Source of the DNA: Pseudomonadota bacterium
GTDB taxonomy: Bacteria; Pseudomonadota; Alphaproteobacteria; Rhizobiales; Xanthobacteraceae
Length of the DNA stretch: 64,000 bases
NCBI GenBank assembly: GCA_018242205.1
Contig: JAFECJ010000008.1
Location: 1-64,000, forward strand
Direction of reading: 5' to 3'
Both the position numbers and the translations under genes were made by a program. This document shows, piece by piece, positions 52,303 to 60,308 of this stretch (within the stretch, counting starts at the first letter, position 1; every line of letters begins with the position of its first letter). Under the pieces are notes generated by a model that was not told where the DNA came from, made no database searches, and saw only the letters and a program-made list of their open reading frames with translations.

Positions 52303-53265
52303 TTACAGATTGTGGCAGGCGACGACCTTGTCGTCGGCTCCGATCGGCCGCAGCTGCGGCACTTCGGCACGACAACGCTCGCTGACGAGCGGACAGCGCG
52401 CCGCATAGGCGCAGCCGGCGGGGCGGTTGAACTGACTCGGCGGCTCCCCGGTCTCGATGGCTCCGGCAATGCGCTGCGACGGATCGGGTCTCGGCACCGC
52501 CGCCATCAGCGCCCGCGTATAGGGATGCGCGGCGCGATCGAGGATGCTGCGCGCGCCGGACATTTCCACCACGCGGCCCATATACATCACCGCGACACGA
52601 TCGCTGATCTGGCCGATGACGCCGATGTCGTGCGAGATGAACAGCATCGACAGTCCGAGTTGCTCGCGCAGATCCATCATCAGGTTGAGCACCTGCGCCT
52701 GTACCGACACGTCGAGCGCCGACACCGGTTCGTCGGCGATGATCACCGCCGGCGCCGGCAATATGGCGCGGGCGATGCCGGCGCGTTGGCGCTGGCCGCC
52801 GCTGAGTTCGTGCGGGTAGCGCGTGGCAAATGACGGTTCGAGACCGACCGCGGTCAAGGTCTCGGCGATGCGTGCCGCGCGTTCGGCGCGGCTCGTGAAC
52901 ACCTTGTTGATGTCGCCAGCCTCGGCCACCGAGTCGCCGATCGAACGGCGCGGGTTGAGCGAGGCGTAAGGATCCTGGAACACCATGCGCAGATTGAGCC
53001 GCATCTCGCGCAACGTCTGACCACGGGCACTGAGCACATCGGTGTCCTTGAACTCGATCGCGCCACTGTCCGGCTGCACCAGCCGGACGATCGAGCGGCC
53101 GACCGTGGTCTTGCCGCAGCCGGACTCGCCGACAATGCCGAGCACCTCGCCGGCGACCAGCGACAGCGACACGCCATCGACCGCATTGACCCGATATTTG
53201 CGGCCCGACCGTTTGACATTGAAGGAGGTCTTGAGATCGCTGACCCGAAGGATCGTGGTGGTCAT
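52303..53265 (-). CDS. Peptide-type ABC transporter ATPase (OppF family)
   Basis: A 320-residue ATPase with Walker A GESGCGKTT, Q-loop MVFQDPYASLNPRRSI, signature [15 protein letters not shown] and Walker B VIIADEPVSALDVSVQ. The C-terminal domain has cysteines at GCAYAARCP and SERCRAEVP. It overlaps the OppD-type gene by 4 bp and is the last gene of the second peptide-type importer operon in the window. Confidence 0.92.
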   Translation of the reverse strand: MTTTILRVSDLKTSFNVKRSGRKYRVNAVDGVSLSLVAGEVLGIVGESGCGKTTVGRSIVRLVQPDSGAIEFKDTDVLSARGQTLREMRLNLRMVFQDPYASLNPRRSIGDSVAEAGDINKVFTSRAERAARIAETLTAVGLEPSFATRYPHELSGGQRQRAGIARAILPAPAVIIADEPVSALDVSVQAQVLNLMMDLREQLGLSMLFISHDIGVIGQISDRVAVMYMGRVVEMSGARSILDRAAHPYTRALMAAVPRPDPSQRIAGAIETGEPPSQFNRPAGCAYAARCPLVSERCRAEVPQLRPIGADDKVVACHNL

Positions 53266-54236
53266 GAGGGCCTCCCGGCATCAAGCGGAAAGGCGCATAA
53301 CGCCTCATGGCCCTCGCCCAGCGCCAGCCGTGGCGGCGTCGCCGTGCGGCATACGTCTTGTGCCGCCACGCATCGCGGCGCGAACACGCAACCGGTCCTG
53401 ATCGTTCCTGGTCGCGGCGCCTGGCCGGCAATCGTCGGCAGACGGCGGGCGCCGAGATTGCGCACCGGCATGCAGTCCATCAGACCGCGCGTATAGTGAT
53501 GGCGCGGTTCACCGAACAATGTCGCGACATCGGCGGTCTCAACGATGCGCCCGCCATACATGACGGCGACACGATCGGCGAGTTGCGCGATCACGCCCAT
53601 GTCGTGGGTAATGAACAGGATGGACATGTCGAGGCGGTTACACAGATCGCGCAGCAGACCGAGAATCTGGATCTGGATGGTGACGTCGAGCGCCGTGGTC
53701 GGCTCATCGGCGATCAGCACCTGCGGCCTGCAGGCCAGCGCAATGGCGATCATGATCCGCTGACGCTGGCCGCCGGACAGCTGATGCGGATAGGCGGAGA
53801 GCTGTAGGGCGGCGTCCGGAATGCGCACCTGCTCCAGCAACTCCCGCGCTCGCGTCCACGCCGCCGCGCCGGAGAGGCCGTCATGCACGCGCACCGCTTC
53901 GGCGATCTGATCGCCGATGCGGCGCACCGGGTTGAGCGAGGTCATCGGCTCCTGAAAGATCATGGCGATGCGGCCATGGCCGGCTTCGACGCGCTGCCAT
54001 GGCTGCAACGTCGTGACGTCGGCGCCAACCAGTTCGATACGGCCGCCTCGGATGCGCGGTCCAGGCTGCGGCAGCAGGCCCATCACCGCCAGCGACGTCA
54101 TGCTCTTGCCGCAGCCGCTCTCGCCGACAAGGCCGAGGATCTCGCCCTTGCCGATATCGAACGATACGCCGGATACGATATCGACCGGCGCCGCGTCGGA
54201 ACCGATGGAAACCGTGAGGTCGCGGACCGACAGCAT
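53262..54236 (-). CDS. Peptide-type ABC transporter ATPase (OppD family)
   Basis: A 324-residue ATPase with Walker [11 protein letters not shown]-loop [16 protein letters not shown], signature [15 protein letters not shown] and Walker [22 protein letters not shown] upstream gives better spacing to ATG 54236 than to the adjacent GTG at 54239. The preceding permease stop (54240-54242) lies right before it, so translation is coupled. The C-terminal domain has the usual cysteines ([13 protein letters not shown]). Confidence 0.9.
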   Translation of the reverse strand: MLSVRDLTVSIGSDAAPVDIVSGVSFDIGKGEILGLVGESGCGKSMTSLAVMGLLPQPGPRIRGGRIELVGADVTTLQPWQRVEAGHGRIAMIFQEPMTSLNPVRRIGDQIAEAVRVHDGLSGAAAWTRARELLEQVRIPDAALQLSAYPHQLSGGQRQRIMIAIALACRPQVLIADEPTTALDVTIQIQILGLLRDLCNRLDMSILFITHDMGVIAQLADRVAVMYGGRIVETADVATLFGEPRHHYTRGLMDCMPVRNLGARRLPTIAGQAPRPGTIRTGCVFAPRCVAAQDVCRTATPPRLALGEGHEALCAFPLDAGRPS

Positions 54237-54239
54237 CAC

Positions 54240-55100
54240 CTAGCCCTCACCGCTGAAGACGTCGCGGAAGCGCGGATCAAGTCGATCGCGCAGCGCGTCG
54301 CCAACCAGATTGAGCGAAAAGGCGGTCAGCACGATCATCATGCCGGGGAAGAACAGCAGCCACGGTGCACGGGTGATGAAGGTGCGCGATTCGGCCAGCA
54401 TGTTGCCCCAGCTCGGAATGTCCGGCGGCGCGCCGAGGCCGAGGAAATCGAGCGAGGCGGCGCCCAACTGCGCGAAGGCAAAGACGAAGCTCGCCTGCAC
54501 CAGGAGCGGCGAGATGAGGTTCGGCAGGATGTGCTTGACCACGAGCCACCCGGTTCCGGAGCCCATGCTGCGCGACGCTTCGACGTAGGTCTCCGCGCGC
54601 AGGCGGAGCGCCAGGCCGTAGATGATGCGGGTGGTCGTCGTCATATAGCCGGCGCCGATGGCGATGATCGAATTGGCAACGCTCGGCCCGAGAATGACGA
54701 TCAACCCCAGCGCCAGGAGCAGCGACGGAAACGCCATCAGCACGTCGACCATGCGCATCAGCACATGACCGAGCCGCGGAAACAGTGCTGAGAACACGCC
54801 GATCGGAATGCCGGTGATCAGCGCGAACAACACGACCCCGGCGCCGATCAGCAGCGCCATACGCGCCGAATAGATTGCGCGCGACAAGGTATCGCGGCCG
54901 AATTGATCGGTGCCGAACCAGTGCACGGCATCGGGCGGCATCAAACGGGACACCGGGTGGATAGCGTAGGGGTCGTACGGCGCCAGCCACGGCGCGAAAG
55001 CCGCGGCGATGACCATGGCCAGAAGTACGCAAAGCCCGATCAGCGCGATCGGCCGCGCAAGGAACGGCGTCAGCCACATCGTGATGCCGTCGCGGCTCAT
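54240..55100 (-). CDS. Peptide-type ABC transporter permease (OppC/DppC family)
   Basis: A 286-residue six-TM permease with YDPYAIHPVSRLMPPDAVHWFGTDQFGRD (read in parts) near the N-terminus and the EAA loop YVEASRSMGSGTGWLVVKHILPN. I start it at ATG 55100, which overlaps the DppB-type stop by 4 bp. The same frame is open to 55841 inside that gene, but the upstream part is out-of-frame shadow of the DppB-type coding sequence. Confidence 0.9.
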   Translation of the reverse strand: MSRDGITMWLTPFLARPIALIGLCVLLAMVIAAAFAPWLAPYDPYAIHPVSRLMPPDAVHWFGTDQFGRDTLSRAIYSARMALLIGAGVVLFALITGIPIGVFSALFPRLGHVLMRMVDVLMAFPSLLLALGLIVILGPSVANSIIAIGAGYMTTTTRIIYGLALRLRAETYVEASRSMGSGTGWLVVKHILPNLISPLLVQASFVFAFAQLGAASLDFLGLGAPPDIPSWGNMLAESRTFITRAPWLLFFPGMMIVLTAFSLNLVGDALRDRLDPRFRDVFSGEG

Positions 55101-56041
55101 TGCAGTTCCACCCGCGGATCGAGAAAGCGGTAGGCCAGGTCGACGATCAGATTGATGAACAGATAGAGCACGACGATGACCAGGATGATGCCTTGAATGA
55201 CCGGATAGTCGCGGCGCAGGATCGACTGCACGACAAGGCGGCCGATGCCCGGCAGCGCGAACACCGTCTCTGTGACGACCGCTTCCGACATCAACGCTGC
55301 GAACGTGAAGCCGAAGGCCGACACGACGGTGAGCAACGCGTTGCGCAGGATATGCCGACGCACCACCTGCCACGGCCTTATGCCCTTGGCACGCGCCGTT
55401 CGCACATAGTCCTCCCGCGACACGTCGAGCATGCTGGCGCGCGTCAGGCGCAGGATGAGCGCGGCGTTCGGCGCCGCCAGCGTCAGGCTCGGCAACAGCA
55501 GATAACGCAGATTGCCGGAGCCGCCCTCGAAGATCGACGGGTAGCCCGAACTCGGCAGCCAGCCGAGCGTCGCGGCGAAAATGAGAATGAGATAGAGCCC
55601 GACCCAGAAGGTCGGCACCGAGGCGAAAAACATGGCAACGCCGGACAGGCCCTGATCGAGCCAGGTGCCGTGACGCACCGCGGCGATGGTGCCGATCGGC
55701 ACGCCGATCAGAACGACCCAGACCATCGTCATGGTGGCGAGCAGGATGCTGGTCTCGGCGCCGTCGGCAATTACCCTGGTGACTGGCGCCTGGAAGAAGA
55801 TCGACTGGCCGAGATCGCCGCGCAGGGCGTGGCCGGCCCATTGCAGGTATTGCACGACGATCGGCTCATCGAGGCCGAGTTCGTGGCGCAGCCGGTCGAT
55901 CTGGTCAGGCGTCGCAGTGTCGCCGAGCAGCACGTAGATCGGGTCGCCGGGAATGAGATGGATGAAGGCGAAGATAATCACCGACGCCGCCCAGAGCGTC
56001 ACCAGCGTCGCCCCTGCCCGCTTCAGTGCGTATGACCACAT
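55097..56041 (-). CDS. Peptide-type ABC transporter permease (OppB/DppB family)
   Basis: A 314-residue six-TM permease with the DppB N-terminal pattern (LGLDEPIVVQYLQWAGHALRGDLG in parts), EAA loop YVRTARAKGIRPWQVVRRHILRN and FALPGIGRLVVQSI near the end. A 93-bp gap follows the receptor gene. With the OppC-type protein it makes the pore of the second peptide-type importer. Confidence 0.9.
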   Translation of the reverse strand: MWSYALKRAGATLVTLWAASVIIFAFIHLIPGDPIYVLLGDTATPDQIDRLRHELGLDEPIVVQYLQWAGHALRGDLGQSIFFQAPVTRVIADGAETSILLATMTMVWVVLIGVPIGTIAAVRHGTWLDQGLSGVAMFFASVPTFWVGLYLILIFAATLGWLPSSGYPSIFEGGSGNLRYLLLPSLTLAAPNAALILRLTRASMLDVSREDYVRTARAKGIRPWQVVRRHILRNALLTVVSAFGFTFAALMSEAVVTETVFALPGIGRLVVQSILRRDYPVIQGIILVIVVLYLFINLIVDLAYRFLDPRVELQ

Positions 56042-56134
56042 TCAAACCTGCCGGGTGATCCGCGACGGCGACCATGCGACCGGCGGTTCGGGCGCTGCGC
56101 AGAGCCCGAACCGCCGCAATCGACATCGGACGGC

Positions 56135-57688
56135 CTACTTGGTGGAGACGTTCCAGAAAGCGGGGCCGTTCGGGTTGAGGTTCTTCAGCTTCGGCGACGC
56201 GATGTCGTAGGTGTAGGCATCGCCGACCTTCATTACCGGCACCTGTTCGTAGATCAGGGCCTGGATCTTGTCCCAGGTCGCCTTGCGCGCGGTCTGATCG
56301 GACGAGTTGACCAGTTCGGCACGCAGCTTCTGGATTTCCGGCGTGTCCCACCAGCCCGGATAGCTGGCGTTGAGGAAGGTGAACAGGATCGGATCGGGGA
56401 AGAACGAGTGGTGGGTCACGAAGATGTCCCACTGCTCTGGCTGGCCGCGCATCTTCAAGAGGGTCGCCCAGTCGACGACGTTCATCTGCACGTTGATGCC
56501 GGCATCGGCCAGTTGCCGGGTGAACACTGCAGCTTCATCGTAATGCGCCTGATAGTTGGTCGAGACCAGGAGGCGGATCGGCTGGCCGGTGTAACCGGCT
56601 TCCTTCGCCATCTCCTTGGCCTTCTTGGCGTCGTGCGGGCTGTAGGCCTCGATCCCCGCGGTCGAATACCACGGCGTGCCCTTCGGCACGATCGAGCCCT
56701 CCGCCTTCCACAGGTCCTGCGGGCCGAAGGCGACGCGCAACGCCTGCGATTTGTCGAGCGCCGTCTGGATGGCGCGGCGCAGCTTGTAATTGTTCTTGAG
56801 GATGCCTTCCTTCGAGTTCATGAAGAACAGGCCGAAGATCGGCGCGTTGGTGCGCTGCACCTGAACGGACTTGTCCTTGCTCAGCGAGTCGTAGAGGTCG
56901 CCGGAGATCATCTCGGCGTAATCATAATCGCCGGCCTGCACGCCGCTGACGCGGGTGCCGACATCCGGCACCGGGATGAAGCGGATGGTGTCGAAATTGG
57001 CGACGCGGGCGCCGGCAAAGCCATCGCCCTTCTCCTTGCGCGGCTTGTATCCGGCGAACTTCTCCAACTCGACATAGCGGTTCGGCCGCCATTCCTTGAA
57101 CTTGTACGGCCCGGTGCCGATGTAGTCCTTCTGTTCGATCGGCTGACCGGTGGCCTTCGACGCGATCTCTTCCGGATAGATCGCGAGGCCGCCATTGACG
57201 TCGGACAGCAGGTTCTTCCAGGCGCCGTTCGGCGACGACAGCTTAAGGGTGACTTCGTATTTGCCGGTGGCTTCGACCGAGGTGGCGCTGCCCATCAGTA
57301 GCTTACCGCGCGAGCCGTACTTGCCCCAGCGCACCATCGAGGCGACGACGTCCTTCGCCGTCATTTCCTTGCCGTTATGGAAATGAACGCCTTCGCGCAA
57401 TTTGATGACGATGGTCTTGCCGCCGTCCTCGACCTTGTCACTGTCGGCCAGCATCGGCTGCGACGCGTAGTGCGAATCCCAGGCGTACAGCGTCTCGAAC
57501 ATGTGGCGGCCGATGGTCGTTGCGACGTCGGCGGTGGTCACCATGACGTCCAGCGGCGGCGGTTCGCCGATGGTGGCTTCCCGAAGCATGCCGGCGGCAT
57601 TGGCCGGTACTTGGGCCTGCGCATTCAGAAACAATGCCGTGACGATGGCCGCGGCGCCGCGCGCCAAAAGCCCGATTCCGGATTTCAT
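56135..57688 (-). CDS. Peptide-type ABC transporter substrate-binding protein
   Basis: A 517-residue SBP_bac_5 receptor with a signal peptide (about residues 1-30, ending PANA-AG) and the IKLREGVHFHNGKEMTAKDVV block. Two ATGs compete: GGGGAGG abuts the first (57694) but is 6-7 nt from the second (57688), so the second is the likely start, the same layout as the other peptide receptor in this window. It is first in the operon and divergent from the RpiR regulator, with candidate operators between. The ligand may be an N-acyl amino acid or amino-sugar conjugate, in view of the deacetylase across the divergent region. Confidence 0.9.
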   Translation of the reverse strand: MKSGIGLLARGAAAIVTALFLNAQAQVPANAAGMLREATIGEPPPLDVMVTTADVATTIGRHMFETLYAWDSHYASQPMLADSDKVEDGGKTIVIKLREGVHFHNGKEMTAKDVVASMVRWGKYGSRGKLLMGSATSVEATGKYEVTLKLSSPNGAWKNLLSDVNGGLAIYPEEIASKATGQPIEQKDYIGTGPYKFKEWRPNRYVELEKFAGYKPRKEKGDGFAGARVANFDTIRFIPVPDVGTRVSGVQAGDYDYAEMISGDLYDSLSKDKSVQVQRTNAPIFGLFFMNSKEGILKNNYKLRRAIQTALDKSQALRVAFGPQDLWKAEGSIVPKGTPWYSTAGIEAYSPHDAKKAKEMAKEAGYTGQPIRLLVSTNYQAHYDEAAVFTRQLADAGINVQMNVVDWATLLKMRGQPEQWDIFVTHHSFFPDPILFTFLNASYPGWWDTPEIQKLRAELVNSSDQTARKATWDKIQALIYEQVPVMKVGDAYTYDIASPKLKNLNPNGPAFWNVSTK

Positions 57689-57798
57689 GGTCATCCTCCC
57701 CTTTGCGGAACGTTACAAGCCGGCTCTGCAGTCCTGTCTCATCCGTGGCGCGGGTAAGTCCCGCGCCGATTGTTTCCACCAACATTATGATCCATTGT

Positions 57799-57832
57799 TT
57801 GAAAGTTACATACACTCTGTGGTAAAGTTCAA
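57799..57832. promoter_or_regulatory. Imperfect 11-bp inverted repeat, candidate RpiR operator
   Basis: TTGAAAGTTAC (57799-57809) and GTAAAGTTCAA (57822-57832) form an inverted repeat matching at 9 of 11 positions with a 12-bp spacer. It lies in the AT-rich divergent region 111 bp upstream of the receptor gene, a suitable place to control that operon. The arms share the GTAA/AAGTT elements with the second site at 57883. Confidence 0.45.
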
Positions 57833-57882
57833 GTCCAAATTCGAGTAACGGCGTGCTTTTGATGAGTGCAGCCGCTCGAGTC

Positions 57883-57897
57883 TGTAACTTTATTACG
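57883..57897. promoter_or_regulatory. HexR/RpiR-like operator
   Basis: TGTAACTTTATTACG fits the HexR-type consensus TGTARTWWWAYTACA at 13 of 15 positions and is a near-palindrome (GTAA-TTAC arms). It lies 60 bp before the proposed RpiR start, consistent with autoregulation by the adjacent RpiR-family gene. The consensus is from memory of the family. Confidence 0.5.
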
Positions 57898-57956
57898 ATT
57901 TCGTGGCTGGATGCAGGAAGGGCAAGGCCGTGGTTCGACAGACGAAAAGGCGGGCG

Positions 57957-58919
57957 ATGGCACGACCGGCAAAGCACCAGCAACGCGCAATCGATGCGCC
58001 AAAGGCGGCGGCGAAGACGTCGCCGGCCAGCGACGGCTTTGGCGCCGGTGACATCATTTCGGTGATCCGCCAGATCGGACCGACGCTGAGCCCGTCCGAG
58101 CAGCGCGTCGCCACCGCCCTGCTCGCCGACGTCGACTTTGCCGTGCATTCGAGCAATGCCGATCTCGCCCGCCGCGCCGGCGTCAGCGAACCGACCGTGA
58201 CACGCTTCAGCCGCTCGGTCGGGTGCCGCGGCGTGCGTGAGCTCAAGGTGAAGCTGGCGCAGGCCATGGCGGTCGGCCGCATCTATCTCGAATTGCCGCC
58301 GCATGTCGGCACCGATCTGGCGCGCCCCGCCCTGTGGCGCTCGGTATTTCAGGAAATCCGCAACGCCATTAATACCGTCGAACAGCAATTGCAGAAGGAC
58401 GACGTCGAAAAGGCGGCCGAAGCGATCGCCGGCTGTTCGAAGCTCGCAGCCTTCGGCGTCGGCGGCGGTTCGACGGTTGCCGTCGCCGAAGTGGAAAATC
58501 GCTTCTTCCGCCTCGGCGTCGCCGTAAACCACACCTCGGATCCGCGTTTGATGCGCATGATCGCGGCGACGCTCGGCCGTGGCGATGTCGTGCTCGCGAT
58601 ATCGACGACTGGAATCATCGCCGAGGTGATCGAAGCGGCGACGGTGGCCAAACAATACGGCGCGCTCGTCATCGCCATCACCAAACCGCAAAGCCGATTG
58701 GCGGCCATCGCCGATATCACCCTCGGCTTTCACGTCCCCGAGGCGCCGGACGCGCTCAAGCCGACCGCGTCGCGCTACGCCCTGCTCGCGGCCATCGACC
58801 TGCTCGCGACGTCGACCGCCTATCTCAAGCCGCGCGAAGCGCAGGAACGCATGCGCCGCATCAAGTACGAACTGCTGAAGGCCACCAAGGAAGACGCGGC
58901 GGGTCCGCTCGGCGACTGA
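57957..58919 (+). CDS. RpiR/MurR-family transcriptional regulator with SIS domain
   Basis: A 320-residue regulator with an N-terminal HTH_6 domain (about residues 30-105: LSPSEQRVATALLADVDFAV, then NADLARRAGVSEPTVTRFSR in parts) and a C-terminal SIS sugar-phosphate-binding domain (about 125-270: FGVGGGSTVAVAEVENRFFRLG in parts, DVVLAISTTGII). It probably senses a phosphorylated sugar or amino-sugar derivative. The start is uncertain among ATG 57957, GTG 57930 (AGGAAGG 8 nt upstream) and GTG 57903. The deacetylase gene follows after 47 bp, and the divergent importer operon is a likely target. Confidence 0.87.
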   Translation: MARPAKHQQRAIDAPKAAAKTSPASDGFGAGDIISVIRQIGPTLSPSEQRVATALLADVDFAVHSSNADLARRAGVSEPTVTRFSRSVGCRGVRELKVKLAQAMAVGRIYLELPPHVGTDLARPALWRSVFQEIRNAINTVEQQLQKDDVEKAAEAIAGCSKLAAFGVGGGSTVAVAEVENRFFRLGVAVNHTSDPRLMRMIAATLGRGDVVLAISTTGIIAEVIEAATVAKQYGALVIAITKPQSRLAAIADITLGFHVPEAPDALKPTASRYALLAAIDLLATSTAYLKPREAQERMRRIKYELLKATKEDAAGPLGD

Positions 58920-58966
58920 ACGGCATCCCGCCGCCCACCGCTCCACGATAACAGGACGACAGTGAC

Positions 58967-60115
58967 ATGACGTACGATCTGATCCTCAAAGGCGGGCGCG
59001 TCATCGATCCGGCGCAAGGGCTGGACGGTGTGGCCGATGTCGCCTTCGCCGGCGGCAAGGTCGCGGCCATCGAGCCCAACATCGCAGCCACCAACGGCGC
59101 CGATGTGCGTGACGTCAGCGGACGGATCGTGGCGCCCGGCTTCATCGACTTGCACACCCATGTCTATTGGGGCGGCACTTCGCTCGGCGTTGATCCCGGC
59201 GACTTCGCGCGCCGCAGCGGCGTCACCACCCTGATCGACGCCGGCAGCGCCGGCCCCGGCAATTTCAAGGGCTTTCTCAAGCACGTCATCGAGCCGAGCG
59301 AGCCGCGCATCCTCGCCTATATCCACATTTCCTTCGCCGGCATCTTCGCGTTTTCCAAGCGCATCATGGTCGGCGAAAGCAGCGACATGCGGCTGATGAG
59401 TCCGGCCGATGCGGTCGCCGTCGCCAACGAGAACCGCGACAGCATCGTGGGCATCAAGGTCCGCGTCGGCCGCAATGCCAGCGGCACCTCTGGCGCCGCC
59501 CCGCTCGACATCGCCCTGCAGGTCGCCGACGAACTGTCGATGCCGCTGATGGTGCATATCGACGAGCCGCCGCCGACCTACGAGGACGTTCTGGCCCGGC
59601 TGCGGCCGGGCGATACGCTGACGCACTGCTTCCGCCCCTTCCCCAATTCGCCGGTCACCGGGCAAGGCGCGGTCAAGAGCGCCGTGATCGAAGCGCGCAA
59701 ACGCGGCGTTCTGTTCGACGTCGGCCACGGTATGGGCTCGTTCTCGTTCAAGGTGGCGCGAGCCATGCTCGATGCCGATTTCATGCCGGACACCATCTCG
59801 TCCGACGTACACATTCTCAACCTCGACGGCCCGGTGTTCGATCAGGCGACCACGCTGTCGAAGTTCCTGTGCCTCGGCACGCCGCTGACCGACGTCATCC
59901 GCGCCACCACGGCCAATGTGGCCGCGGCCATCCGCCGGCCGGATCTCGGCACCTTGCGCCCCGGCTCGGCCGGCGACGCCACCATCTTCACCGTTAACGA
60001 TGGCAGCTTCCCGTATGTCGATTCGACCGGAGAGCGCATGAACGGCAACAAGAAGATCCTGATCGAAGGCATTGCCCTGCACGGCCATTGGTGGCATCCC
60101 GCCGGCAACCGGTAG
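58967..60115 (+). CDS. Amidohydrolase/deacetylase family metallohydrolase (Atu3266-like)
   Basis: A 382-residue cytosolic amidohydrolase. The binuclear metal set is visible: H63 and H65 (DLHTH), carboxylated-lysine candidate K164 (GIKVRVG), H197 (VHIDEPP), H220 (THCF) and D280 (SSDVH). This pattern and the VYWGGTSLGVDP stretch are those of Agrobacterium Atu3266-type enzymes, which deacetylate N-acyl-amino acids or acetyl-(R)-mandelate in vitro, with natural substrates unsettled. It lies behind the RpiR gene (47-bp gap) and opposite a peptide-type importer, fitting uptake and deacylation of an acyl conjugate. Confidence 0.85.
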   Translation: MTYDLILKGGRVIDPAQGLDGVADVAFAGGKVAAIEPNIAATNGADVRDVSGRIVAPGFIDLHTHVYWGGTSLGVDPGDFARRSGVTTLIDAGSAGPGNFKGFLKHVIEPSEPRILAYIHISFAGIFAFSKRIMVGESSDMRLMSPADAVAVANENRDSIVGIKVRVGRNASGTSGAAPLDIALQVADELSMPLMVHIDEPPPTYEDVLARLRPGDTLTHCFRPFPNSPVTGQGAVKSAVIEARKRGVLFDVGHGMGSFSFKVARAMLDADFMPDTISSDVHILNLDGPVFDQATTLSKFLCLGTPLTDVIRATTANVAAAIRRPDLGTLRPGSAGDATIFTVNDGSFPYVDSTGERMNGNKKILIEGIALHGHWWHPAGNR

Positions 60116-60308
60116 CAGGCTATTGCCCTCGTAGGCACGATTCCCGGCCCGGATATGGGCCGCCCGCGCGCCGCCGGGCTCGCCCCTTTACGCCCCCCGC
60201 CGAAGGGAATAGACCGCCGGCACCAACTCCGATCGTTACGGCAGGACCGCGGGCTTCGACCCGCCGCGTTCCCGCTTTCGTGCCGCGAACCCCAAGGCGC
60301 CCTCGTTC

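Noticed and set aside
51098..53431. 777-codon leftward open frame across folD and the OppF-type gene
   Set aside because: Out-of-frame or antisense shadow; no domain, and both real genes are unambiguous.
57438..58946. 502-codon leftward open frame over the receptor start and the RpiR gene
   Set aside because: Crosses a clear divergent promoter region and is antisense to a well-formed HTH-SIS protein.
60116..60308. Possible small gene or structured cold-shock leader before the helicase
   Set aside because: Open frames there are shadows without features, and no specific conserved structure is recognisable.
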